From Marispirochaeta sp. (GTDB taxonomy: Bacteria; Spirochaetota; Spirochaetia; JC444; Marispirochaetaceae), in assembly GCF_963668165.1 (NCBI RefSeq), contig NZ_OY764212.1, positions 744,001 through 808,000 of the forward strand: 64,000 nt of DNA, written 5' to 3'. Each line of letters begins with the position of its first letter. Within the stretch, counting starts at the first letter, position 1. Positions 8,509 to 16,924 of the stretch are shown here, piece after piece. The translations under genes were made by a program, and so were the position numbers. The notes beneath the pieces are model-generated. The model was not told the DNA's origin, did no database searches, and was given only the letters and a program-made list of their open reading frames with translations.

Positions 8509-9366
8509 ATGATTCCTTTAGGTTTTCCTGTTAAAGCTGTCGTCAAATCCATAGGATCCGGTCGCTGTGTTCTGCTTATTGAAGGGCAGGAGGTTCCAAT
8601 GAATATATGGGAGCTCCCGCCCAAAAGTAAACCCGGCAGGGAACTGGAAGTAACCGTATACAACGATGCTAAAGAAAGCCTCAAAGCAACTATACTGAAG
8701 CCCTTCGCTGCTTTGGAGCAATTTGCAGCATTAAAGGTTAAAACCGTCAACGACTGGGGTGCCTTCCTGGAATGGGGCCTGCCAAAGGACCTTTTTCTGC
8801 CCAGCAGAGAGCAGATAAAACCTGTCCGGCCGGGAGAAAAGATCGTTGTCCGGGTTATTCTGGATCACGAAAAAAAGGGACTCATAGCAACCGCAAAGCT
8901 TGATTCCCATTTCAATTACAGCCCTGACGGCCTGAATCCGGGAGATCCCGCAGAACTGCTGGTTTTTGAGGAGATAAAAATAGGATTCGGAGTTGTAGTT
9001 GCCGAACAGTATCGGGGAATGATCTATAAAAACGAGATTTTTCAGCAGGTTGATATTGGTCAGCGCCTGAACGGGACAATCAAGAAAATCAGGGAAGACG
9101 GAAGAATAGACTGCAGCCTACCCCCCCTCGGGTTCAATGCCTCCATGGAAGCGGCAAAGGAGACAATAGTATCCGCGCTGGAAGAACAGCGCGGGTTCCT
9201 GCCCCTTCACGATAAAAGTTCTCCCGAAGAAATTGCCTCGGTCCTGAACATAAGCAAAAAGAACTTTAAAAAAGCCTCAGGAATCTTGTTTCGGGAAGGG
9301 AAAATAGTAATTGAGGATCAAGGTATCCGCCAAAGAAAGCACGTTTCTAGGGGAAAACGAGGCTGA
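8509..9366 (+). CDS. cvfB: CvfB-like S1-domain RNA-binding protein
   Basis: A 285-residue cytosolic protein of the CvfB/YitL family. It has several S1-like beta barrels: residues about 1-65; 66-135 with VKTVNDWGAFLEWGLPKDLFLP; and 140-215. These precede a C-terminal winged helix (SSPEEIASVLNISKKNFKKASGILFREGKI), the family signature. Family members bind RNA and affect virulence or stress gene expression in Firmicutes. The chosen ATG begins MIPLGFPVKAVV, close to the family N terminus; no strong Shine-Dalgarno precedes it. The gene overlaps the convergent kinase gene by 20 bases. Confidence 0.82.
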   Translation: MIPLGFPVKAVVKSIGSGRCVLLIEGQEVPMNIWELPPKSKPGRELEVTVYNDAKESLKATILKPFAALEQFAALKVKTVNDWGAFLEWGLPKDLFLPSREQIKPVRPGEKIVVRVILDHEKKGLIATAKLDSHFNYSPDGLNPGDPAELLVFEEIKIGFGVVVAEQYRGMIYKNEIFQQVDIGQRLNGTIKKIREDGRIDCSLPPLGFNASMEAAKETIVSALEEQRGFLPLHDKSSPEEIASVLNISKKNFKKASGILFREGKIVIEDQGIRQRKHVSRGKRG

Positions 9367-10201
9367 AACAGGTTCCCGCCGGTCCTGATTCGATCCTAAC
9401 CTCACCATTCAGCTGCTGTGCGAGGATTTCCACCAGCTGAAGCCCAAAGGATATTCTGTTTTTTTTTGGGTTAAAGCCTACCCCGTCATCCTGGATTTCG
9501 AGATGTTTTTTATTCTCTTTTATGGAAAACCGGACCCATATAGTGCCGGGTTTATTATCCGGAAATGCATATTTAAAAGCATTTGTCAGTACTTCGTTTA
9601 TAATTATACCGCATGGGATAGCCGCGTCCTGTTCCAGCGGGATTGGCTCAATGTCGGCGTTCAGTTTAATCCCGTCGGAAGAGCTCCCTCCGCGAATATT
9701 GTTAATTAATTCATTCAGATACTCTTCAAGTGTAAAACATCCAAGGGATTCAGTTTTATACATCTGTTCATGGATAAGGGCCATGGAAAAGATACGGCGG
9801 TTCAGCTCCTCAATTAACTCAGGCGCGTCGGCATTTGTTTTCTTCAGATTCAGCCGGATCATGCTCTGTATCAGTTGCATGTTGTTCTTGACCCGGTGAT
9901 GGACCTCGCGGATAAGCAGCTCCTTCTCCGCGAGCCTCTCTTTAGCCTCACGTTCACGCTCAGCCAGGCTGACGACGAGCCGCTCCTTGTAGCCGGCATA
10001 AGAACGAACGAGAGCATAAATAAGAAAGGTGGTAATTACTACGTAGATCCAGCCTTTCAGGGTCTGGAACTTCATGTAGAGAGCAATATCCGGAAACAGT
10101 ATGCCAAGAAGGGAATCGGAGAGTAGAATCCACAAAAAACCAAACAAGAAATAGATTCCCGCTATCAGTACCGGTGCTCTGAAAAACCGTTTGCTGGACA
10201 C
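9347..10201 (-). CDS. Membrane-bound sensor histidine kinase, HisKA_2 family
   Basis: A 284-residue kinase. Two transmembrane helices (residues about 9-32 and 50-68) flank a very short extracellular loop, so there is no large periplasmic sensor domain. The cytosolic part has a HisKA_2 H-box, LLIREVHHRVKNNMQLIQSMI, and an HATPase domain with NEVLTNAFKYAFP (N box) and DDGVGFNPKKN (G1). No response regulator is adjacent. The start overlaps the kinase-like gene upstream by 37 bases, suggesting translational coupling. It is similar in type to the kinase at 54195-55814. Confidence 0.85.
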   Translation of the reverse strand: MSSKRFFRAPVLIAGIYFLFGFLWILLSDSLLGILFPDIALYMKFQTLKGWIYVVITTFLIYALVRSYAGYKERLVVSLAEREREAKERLAEKELLIREVHHRVKNNMQLIQSMIRLNLKKTNADAPELIEELNRRIFSMALIHEQMYKTESLGCFTLEEYLNELINNIRGGSSSDGIKLNADIEPIPLEQDAAIPCGIIINEVLTNAFKYAFPDNKPGTIWVRFSIKENKKHLEIQDDGVGFNPKKNRISFGLQLVEILAQQLNGEVRIESGPAGTCFSLVFP

Positions 10202-10800
10202 TTTCTTACCTCATTAAAAAATCTCATTCCCGACAGCACATAATCGGCGGCGTTTTTCGGTAATTCCGAGTAGAAATAGGCATCTTCCAGGGGGATCCAT
10301 TCGGAGTGCCACCTCTTTTGCTTCCATTCCGGATCTCTCAAGGCGATGCGCCGTAAACGTTCTTCAGGGCTTATTTCGATGAAGAGCTTCAGATCGAAAA
10401 ACTTCCGCAGCTCTCTGCGGAGTATTGAGACTCCTTCGATAATCACAACCCCGGATAAGTCGCGTACCTTCGGTTCGGTACAATCCCCCGCTGTGCAGTC
10501 GAAACGACAGGACACAGCCTGGGGATCTCCAAGCTTCCGGAGAATCTCCCTCTCCAGCCGCTCCCATTCCACGTTTCCCATAGACTGATGTGTCATTCGT
10601 TCGGGAGTTCTCTTCTGAAATGGCAGAAAGTAATCGTCCACATGAATCAGTTCCGCGTCCAGCTCCTCAGATAACACGGCACCAAGAGTGCTTTTTCCGG
10701 AGGTTCCGATTCCATCGATGGCTATGGCAAAGGGACGCGGTGTCCGGGAGCCGCCTGGAGCTGGAAGAAGAGATCGGGGTATTCCGGCAAATTTCATCAT
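10165..10800 (-). CDS. Uridine kinase-like P-loop NTPase
   Basis: A 211-residue cytosolic protein of the uridine kinase/phosphoribulokinase superfamily. The P-loop is DGIGTSGKST, followed by LIHVDDYFLPF, which resembles the uridine kinase acidic motif, and by VVIIEGVSILR (Walker B region). Such proteins phosphorylate nucleosides or related small molecules. The ATG at 10800 is preferred to an upstream GTG at 10839, since it is preceded by GGAG and leaves room for the divergent promoter. It overlaps the histidine kinase gene downstream. The substrate is uncertain. Confidence 0.72.
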   Translation of the reverse strand: MMKFAGIPRSLLPAPGGSRTPRPFAIAIDGIGTSGKSTLGAVLSEELDAELIHVDDYFLPFQKRTPERMTHQSMGNVEWERLEREILRKLGDPQAVSCRFDCTAGDCTEPKVRDLSGVVIIEGVSILRRELRKFFDLKLFIEISPEERLRRIALRDPEWKQKRWHSEWIPLEDAYFYSELPKNAADYVLSGMRFFNEVRKCPANGFSEHRY

Positions 10801-10828
10801 GAACAAGGTATACTCCGGGAAAAAAATG

Positions 10829-10856
10829 TTGTAAAGCACTATGAATTGTATATACT
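10829..10856 (+). promoter_or_regulatory. Promoter of the alpha-glucosidase gene
   Basis: TTGTAA (10829-10834), 16 bases, TATACT (10851-10856), about 39 bases before the chosen start codon. Confidence 0.5.
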
Positions 10857-10894
10857 ACACCAAAACATCGCAAATTTATGTTGTGGGAGCAAGC

Positions 10895-12556
10895 ATGAAA
10901 CGCAGTTGGTGGAAAGAAGCCGTTGTCTATCAGATATACCCCAGAAGCTTCAGGGATTCCAACGGTGACGGGATTGGTGATCTTCAGGGAATCATCGAGA
11001 AGCTCGATTATCTTTCCTATTTAGGAATCAATGCCATCTGGCTGAACCCTGTCTACAAATCCCCCAACGACGACAACGGTTACGATATCAGCGATTACCT
11101 GGACATAATGGAGGAGTTCGGCAGCATGAAGGACTTCGACCAGCTCCTTGCTGCCGTCCATGAGAAGGGAATGCGCCTGATAATGGACCTGGTGGTAAAT
11201 CATACCTCCGATGAACATCCGTGGTTTCTGCAGAGCAGCAAATCCCCTGACAACCCCTATCGGGACTACTACTTCTGGCGGACCGGGGAAAAATCAACCC
11301 CGCCCAATAACTGGCAGTCCTTTTTTGAAGGCCCCGCCTGGCAGTACGACGATGCCACCTCTCAGTGGTATCTGCATCTCTTTACCCGCAAGCAGCCCGA
11401 CCTGAACTGGGACAACCCCAAAGTCAGGGATGAGGTACGGGAGATAATCCGTTTCTGGTTAAAAAAGGGGGTAGACGGCTTTCGCATGGATGTCATTAAC
11501 CTTATCTCCAAACGCCCCGGACTACCCGACGGGACGGACAGCTCGGATTTGCTGGGTCACGAGCATTTTGCTAACGGTCCCAGAATCCATGAATACCTCC
11601 GTTTCGTCCAGGAGAGCCTCGGCGACGGAGACGTGATGACCGTCGGAGAAACAGTAATAGCGGATCTGGATACTGTAGCGGGCTACGTGGATGAGAAAGA
11701 AGGCAGCTTTAACATGGCCATAAACTTTGAACACGTAACTCTGGACCGCGATAAGGGAAGCTTTGACCCCATACCTCTGGATCTGCAGGCCCTGAAAGGG
11801 TGCTTTTCCCGCTGGCAAAAAAAACTCGACGGCCGGGGCTGGAACTGTCTTTATTTAAGTAATCACGACCAACCCCGGCAGGTCTCCCGCTTTGGAGAGG
11901 ATGCAAACTACCACAGGGAATCCGCTACCATGCTCGCAACCCTTCTGCACAGCATGCAGGGTACTCCTTTTATTATGCAGGGAGAGGAAATCGGTATGAC
12001 TAACGTCGACTTTCCATCCATAGGAGATTACCGGGATATAGCGACCCTCAACTACTACAGGGAACAGCTTACCGCGGGAGAGAACCCTGAATCAATACTG
12101 GAAAGAGTTCGCCAGTGCAGCAGAGACAACGCCAGAACCCCAATGCAGTGGAACGATCAGGATTATGCCGGATTCAGCGATACAGCTTCATGGATCGGTA
12201 TCAATACCAATTTCCGTACAATCAATGTAAAAAGCGAGATTGAGGACCCGGATTCAATACTGAACTACTATCGGCAGCTGATTAAGCTGCGGAGGGAGTA
12301 TCCTGTTTTTGTCTATGGCGATTTTACAGAGATCCACCCGGAACACCTACAGGTGTTCTCCTACAAGAGACGATTCGAAGGGACTGAACTGCTTGCAGTC
12401 CTAAACTTGAGCGGTAAAGAGTGCAGCTTCAGTCTGCCCGATGGACCTTCCCGCAGACTGCTGATCGGCAACTATACCGGCAGGCGGGGTATTACCGGAA
12501 CTCTTACGCTCCGCCCCTATGAAGCCATGGTGCTTATTGACGACATGAGAGGATAA
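10895..12556 (+). CDS. GH13 alpha-glucosidase (oligo-1,6-glucosidase type)
   Basis: A 553-residue cytosolic glycoside hydrolase of family 13 (subfamily 31-like). The start MKRSWWKEAVVYQIYPRSF is the family N terminus, and the ATG at 10895 has GGGAG upstream. Visible landmarks are DLVVNHTSDEHPWF, the nucleophile Asp in GFRMDVINLIS, the acid/base Glu in VGETV, and the stabilising Asp in SNHDQPR. Val after the nucleophile is typical of enzymes acting on alpha-1,6 links (oligo-1,6-glucosidase, dextran glucosidase) or trehalose-6-phosphate hydrolase rather than alpha-1,4 maltases. No signal peptide is present, so it acts on imported oligosaccharides. Confidence 0.85.
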   Translation: MKRSWWKEAVVYQIYPRSFRDSNGDGIGDLQGIIEKLDYLSYLGINAIWLNPVYKSPNDDNGYDISDYLDIMEEFGSMKDFDQLLAAVHEKGMRLIMDLVVNHTSDEHPWFLQSSKSPDNPYRDYYFWRTGEKSTPPNNWQSFFEGPAWQYDDATSQWYLHLFTRKQPDLNWDNPKVRDEVREIIRFWLKKGVDGFRMDVINLISKRPGLPDGTDSSDLLGHEHFANGPRIHEYLRFVQESLGDGDVMTVGETVIADLDTVAGYVDEKEGSFNMAINFEHVTLDRDKGSFDPIPLDLQALKGCFSRWQKKLDGRGWNCLYLSNHDQPRQVSRFGEDANYHRESATMLATLLHSMQGTPFIMQGEEIGMTNVDFPSIGDYRDIATLNYYREQLTAGENPESILERVRQCSRDNARTPMQWNDQDYAGFSDTASWIGINTNFRTINVKSEIEDPDSILNYYRQLIKLRREYPVFVYGDFTEIHPEHLQVFSYKRRFEGTELLAVLNLSGKECSFSLPDGPSRRLLIGNYTGRRGITGTLTLRPYEAMVLIDDMRG

Positions 12557-12575
12557 AAGCTGCAGCCAGGGCATA

Positions 12576-13373
12576 ATGCCGGAAGACCTGAACTATGCTA
12601 CAATGCTCGGCAGTATGGCACGAAAAAGGCGATCGACATCAAAGAGGTATTCCCTGTCCCTTCTGCTGGCAAAACAGCCCAAAAGTCTTGCTAAACACCC
12701 CATGTATCTCCGGATGCTTCAATTCTACGGCTTTTCGCCGCGGCTGAAATCCCTGCGGTTCAACCGCCGCTGCTACTCCCTGCTGGACAGGGCAGTAATT
12801 GCCCCGGAGAATCTTGAGAACTTCTACCGCACATACCGCCTGCCGAAGGACCCCTTCTTTCCACTCTTTTTTATGGTAAAGCGGGAGTATCAAGAACACA
12901 GGGCGGAGCTCAAGCGCCGGCGGGAATCCTACATACTTAAGCGGGTGCGGGAGCTGGATTCTCAAATCCTCAGGTTTCTCCGCTACCTGGGAAAAATTGA
13001 GCAGAAACTGAACGCCGCTGGAAGGACCCCCGTGTGGGAGAAAACGGTATACCCGGACAGCAAGAAAAAGGCCGATGAGTATCACCTCTACAACATGGAC
13101 CAGTGGATACAGGTCTTTACATCCTTTGGTGAGGAGCTCAAGACCCGTTATCCCCATAAAACCGGCAGTGCAAACTGGCACCAGGTATTCGCCGCCTTTA
13201 TTCTTGAATGCCCCCCGGAAAAGGGGGATTTTCGCCCCCCGGATGCGGCATTGGTCAGACGGCAGTACCGGAGGCTTTCAAAGCTTCATCATCCCGATTC
13301 CGGCGGAAATCCTGAGCGCTTCTGCCAGCTTAAGCAGGCCAGGGACCTGCTTTCAGACAGCGCTAAACAGTAA
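12576..13373 (+). CDS. Protein with C-terminal J-domain
   Basis: A 265-residue basic cytosolic protein. The last 50 residues form a J-domain: RRQYRRLSKLHHPDSGGNPERFCQLKQARDLL, containing the HPD tripeptide that stimulates DnaK. The first 200 residues are basic, helical and unrecognised (RYSLSLLLAKQPKSLAKHPMYL, then a coiled-coil-like ELKRRRESYILKRVRELDSQI). A J-domain at the C terminus after an unknown domain suggests a dedicated co-chaperone. It lies 19 bases after the glucosidase gene and overlaps the convergent M23 gene by 11 bases. Which of several nearby ATGs is used is uncertain. Confidence 0.7.
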   Translation: MPEDLNYATMLGSMARKRRSTSKRYSLSLLLAKQPKSLAKHPMYLRMLQFYGFSPRLKSLRFNRRCYSLLDRAVIAPENLENFYRTYRLPKDPFFPLFFMVKREYQEHRAELKRRRESYILKRVRELDSQILRFLRYLGKIEQKLNAAGRTPVWEKTVYPDSKKKADEYHLYNMDQWIQVFTSFGEELKTRYPHKTGSANWHQVFAAFILECPPEKGDFRPPDAALVRRQYRRLSKLHHPDSGGNPERFCQLKQARDLLSDSAKQ

Positions 13374-14046
13374 AAAGCATCAGTGGTGACGGACAGAGAT
13401 TACCGATTACCGGCAGATCCCCGGCCGCGCAGTATCCCTTCGAAACAAAGCCTTCTTCGTAACCCTGCCTGGTAATAACCTGAAGATGGGTGTGATAGAA
13501 CCAGTTGCCGTTTTCATTGAAATCACCTATCCGTGCAAAAACCTCTCCGGTTTTGAAGCTCCTGCCTTCAGTAGGCAGGGAAGCCAGTTCCAGATGGCCG
13601 TAGAGACTGTAAAAGGTCTGGAAGCGCGGAGAAGAGTGACGCAGAAGAACGTATCCGCCATAGTTGCCCTCCCCCTCTTCGTAGCCCCTCTCTTCCGCCA
13701 CGGCATCAATGGGAGCATGCAAGGCAGTGCCGGGTCCGGCAATGATGTCCAATCCCAGGTGGAAAAAGCGGCCTTCCCGCTGCATTTGCGGACAGGAAGA
13801 AAGCAGCCCGCGCCGGTCTTCCAGATAGGAGGCGATGCCCCATGAGTAATGTCCACCCATCTCCTCTTCGATGATCCGCTGATACCGGACCTGGTCCCGG
13901 GGATCTACCCCGTCAAACAGGGTACTCTCCGGCGACATTTCAAGAATATACGGATCCCCTTTCAGACCGGCAAACAGCGGAGATAAGGGAACATTGCCTC
14001 CATAAAAGATATAGGGATATCTTGGTTTGCCTGCTTCTTCTCTCAT
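13363..14046 (-). CDS. M23-fold metallopeptidase-like protein without signal peptide
   Basis: A 227-residue protein with a peptidase M23 (LytM) domain in the C-terminal two thirds. Metal-ligand patterns are visible: HLGLD (first His and Asp), YGHLE and HTHLQV (terminal His-x-His). Known M23 enzymes cut peptidoglycan cross-links, but there is no signal peptide or membrane segment, so either it is cytosolic or export is non-classical. Its ATG overlaps the stop of the KamA-like gene (ATGA, 14043-14046), so the two are translationally coupled, an unusual pairing. Confidence 0.75.
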   Translation of the reverse strand: MREEAGKPRYPYIFYGGNVPLSPLFAGLKGDPYILEMSPESTLFDGVDPRDQVRYQRIIEEEMGGHYSWGIASYLEDRRGLLSSCPQMQREGRFFHLGLDIIAGPGTALHAPIDAVAEERGYEEGEGNYGGYVLLRHSSPRFQTFYSLYGHLELASLPTEGRSFKTGEVFARIGDFNENGNWFYHTHLQVITRQGYEEGFVSKGYCAAGDLPVIGNLCPSPLMLFTV

Positions 14047-16499
14047 ATAGGAAACTCCGTGGAACTGACAAGACCGGAAACAGGAATCACCGGTTTCCCG
14101 TCTTCACCGATCTGCACATTTTCCGGAAGCGTATAATCGGGGTCCATCTCCTTGAAATAGGGCAGACTGTAACTGTCAAGCTTGACCCGGATACCGTCTT
14201 TTCCGTGGATAAACGAAGAGGTTAGTCCGTAGTACACCTCTCCCAGGGGGGTCTGAATAATATAACGGGGGCCTTCACGGCCGCTTCCTTCCCTGCGAAT
14301 CTTGGATGCTATGTCGATTACATCATACATATCCACCGGGTGTTCCAGGTTCCATTCCCGCTGGACCGGATGGCCCGCGACATAAAGATGGTGGAACTCG
14401 ATGCCCGCTTTACGGTAGGCAAAGGTGAGGCTGCAGAGTTCATCGGGAAAATCGTTTATGCCTCCCAGGAGAGGCGTATTTGCATAGACGGTAATTCCCC
14501 GGTTTGTCAGGCGACGGGTAAGCCGGGCGTGTTCATCTCGAACCTGACCAGCGTTGATAAACCAGGTTTCGATCTCCATGCGCAGAGGATTGGAAACACT
14601 CAGATGGTTCATCTCCGCCAGGGCCGCAATGAGCGGTCGCGTGAATACCTCAGGTGAATAGGTAAACTCACAGCTCCGTATCCGCATGGCGTTCACATGC
14701 TCGATCTCCCTGAGCTCCCCTGCGATCTTCCCAAGCCGGTGCAGGGATTCGGCAAAGCCTCCCTCCGATCTTACTACTACATCTGTTATGGCAGTATTAG
14801 CCCTGATATATTCAAACACCTCAGGTCCTGCACTGAGGTCGATTTCGACCCTGGTTTCGTGAACCCGGGACAGACCGCGGGTACCGATGGAAACTATGGA
14901 CTCAGCTTTGAGGAGAGTGCTGATTCCCGGACCAGTCAGGTTTTCAGGAACCTCCAAAGGAACAGGAACATGCTGGATCCGCAATGGCCGGGACCCCAGA
15001 AAGTAGGCCTCCTTTCCTATTTTTGCCATGTACTGAATATCCAGTGTACCCTCCGGATTCACCCGGATATTCGGCAGTTCCGTTGCCAGGGGAGCAAAGG
15101 ATTTAAAATAGCTCGGTGTGTATGGGGTCCGGATCCAGATAGAATTATTCTCCCCTTCGACAGGCTCCACAGCCCATCCACTGGTGTACCATTCCATTTT
15201 GCCAATGGGAGTAGCGGTACAGATTTTCGGCACGCTGCGGTCCGACAAATGGGCCCGGAGATACTCGGCAATATCAATTCCATCGGACAGTGTTGACCAG
15301 TACACGCTGTTCCCGTGTATCGGACTGCAGGGTATGTAGATATAATGCATCTCTGCCCCGGCGCCCCGAAGCAGTTTAAAGAGCTTTTTCAATTCCGGGC
15401 CCTGATCGTTACAATCCTGAAGAAAGGGAGTCTGGATATATACAGCGATTCCCGATTTTACAAGTTCGGTAATAATCTCCAGACTCACCGGCGAAACCTC
15501 GTCGGGATGAATAAAGTGGGTGGCAATCTCCATCCGCTTGCCGTGAAGCTGGAGCTCGTTGTTCTTGTGCTTCAGGAATTTCAGGTATGACTCCTCCTTC
15601 CGGAGAAATAAATCAGGATAATAGGCGACCGAGCGGGTCGCGAGGCGCAGGGTCTGGACCTGATCTATACCCATTAAGCCGTCAATTGTGGCCTCCATGT
15701 TACGACGGTTCAGGAAAGGGTCACCGCCGGTAATGACGATCTCTTTGATATCCGGAGAATTCCGCACATGTTCTATTGCCTGCGCCACATCCTCCACCGT
15801 GGGATTGTCTTCGTTTCGTGACTCCTTGTGTTTACGGAAACAGAACCGGCAGTAGACCGGACAACTCATGTTCAGCAGATAGATTACCCGGTTCCGGTAC
15901 ATCTGCTCCAGGAGTCCCTGATGGAACTGGCCGATCCAGGTGTTGGCGTGTCCTGCCGGATCAAGCTCTTCGACAAAGGGCATATACTGATACGCCACAT
16001 CCGGCGAAAGCATCATCTGACGTACTGTATGATACGACAGACGTACCGGGTACATATCGATTACCTTCTGCAGATCCCCGCGCTGATCCTCGGGGACCTC
16101 AAGATTGGTCAATTCTACCAGGCTGTCCACGTCTTTTACGGATACATACCCGTGCTGGGGTATGCAGACCTCAAGCAAAGCAAGCAGGTACAGATAGGGA
16201 AGCACAATGCCGTTCACCTTCCGGTCCTCCGGTTTAGAACCGTCAAAAAGGGGAACAAGGGCAGAAAAGAATCCGGGAGGATTATCTCTGTATCCGCAAG
16301 CTTCCAGCAGCCTTTTAAATCTTTCTGCGCCGCTGCCCTTGCCGGTAATCCGCACAAACTCCTGACCCGCCAGATCAAAGGTAGCAAAGTGTTCAAGAAA
16401 CTCCCTGCTTTTATCCGTCAAAGAATCTACCGATACATTCAGCTCCCTGCCTGAGTTCTTCAGTACAAGCTTGACCGTATCTGTTCCACTGATCATCAT
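14043..16499 (-). CDS. KamA-like radical SAM protein with a second, degenerate KamA barrel
   Basis: An 818-residue protein, about twice the usual lysine 2,3-aminomutase length. Residues about 200-500 form a KamA-like radical SAM barrel with the cluster motif CPVYCRFC (C-x3-C-x2-C), then VITGGDPF and LRLATRSVAYYPDLF. Residues about 540-800 repeat the same fold: VVVRSEGGF, NAMRIRSCEFTYSPEVF, LRMEIETWF, ITVYANTPLLGGIND, YIIQTPLGEVYYG. This copy lacks the three cysteines. Lysine-binding aspartates of true KamA seem absent (IPCSPIHG and CTATPIGK at those places), so the substrate may not be lysine. The first copy keeps a Lys (PIGK) where KamA binds PLP; the second has Glu. The ATG at 16499 has AAGGA eight bases upstream. 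Other options are a glutamate-type aminomutase or an unknown PLP/SAM enzyme. Confidence 0.82.
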   Translation of the reverse strand: MMISGTDTVKLVLKNSGRELNVSVDSLTDKSREFLEHFATFDLAGQEFVRITGKGSGAERFKRLLEACGYRDNPPGFFSALVPLFDGSKPEDRKVNGIVLPYLYLLALLEVCIPQHGYVSVKDVDSLVELTNLEVPEDQRGDLQKVIDMYPVRLSYHTVRQMMLSPDVAYQYMPFVEELDPAGHANTWIGQFHQGLLEQMYRNRVIYLLNMSCPVYCRFCFRKHKESRNEDNPTVEDVAQAIEHVRNSPDIKEIVITGGDPFLNRRNMEATIDGLMGIDQVQTLRLATRSVAYYPDLFLRKEESYLKFLKHKNNELQLHGKRMEIATHFIHPDEVSPVSLEIITELVKSGIAVYIQTPFLQDCNDQGPELKKLFKLLRGAGAEMHYIYIPCSPIHGNSVYWSTLSDGIDIAEYLRAHLSDRSVPKICTATPIGKMEWYTSGWAVEPVEGENNSIWIRTPYTPSYFKSFAPLATELPNIRVNPEGTLDIQYMAKIGKEAYFLGSRPLRIQHVPVPLEVPENLTGPGISTLLKAESIVSIGTRGLSRVHETRVEIDLSAGPEVFEYIRANTAITDVVVRSEGGFAESLHRLGKIAGELREIEHVNAMRIRSCEFTYSPEVFTRPLIAALAEMNHLSVSNPLRMEIETWFINAGQVRDEHARLTRRLTNRGITVYANTPLLGGINDFPDELCSLTFAYRKAGIEFHHLYVAGHPVQREWNLEHPVDMYDVIDIASKIRREGSGREGPRYIIQTPLGEVYYGLTSSFIHGKDGIRVKLDSYSLPYFKEMDPDYTLPENVQIGEDGKPVIPVSGLVSSTEFPI

Positions 16500-16577
16500 A
16501 AACAGAATCCTTAGTGCTAATATCAGAACCAAGTATACGGTATGTACTGATACAGGACAAGCAAGGTTCCATTATAA

Positions 16578-16808
16578 ATGGATCAGGGAACTCTGAGTAT
16601 GCTGAACTCAGAAATGGATACTCCCACGGCAGCGTACCGAAGCCATATAGGAATATCGAATGTCAGAAAACGTTTACGTCTGCTGTATGGATTCAACGCT
16701 TCGCTGGAAATTCACAGCCAAATGAATTTCGGTACCGAGATCATTATCACAATCCCGATCGATAAAGAACCCGCGCATGAACCGGGGTTTCTTAAAGAAA
16801 CGAAATAA
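16578..16808 (+). pseudogene. 3' remnant of a YesM-like histidine kinase
   Basis: The 76 codons encode only the end of an HATPase domain: HIGISNVRKRLRLLYGF followed by GTEIIITIP (G2 box), as at the C terminus of YesM-type kinases. A stop codon immediately precedes the ATG and no membrane, HAMP or H-box sequence is found upstream. It cannot act as a kinase. It lies between the divergent KamA-like gene and a NarL-type kinase gene. Confidence 0.7.
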
Positions 16809-16924
16809 TCTGTCATAACCATAAGCCCGCAGCTGATTACCTGTTACAAGGTATGAATAGTTTTTTCATGAATGTTTTTCTGTATCACCAGTGGAATAAA
16901 GTATGATATTCTAAACCAAGTAAA

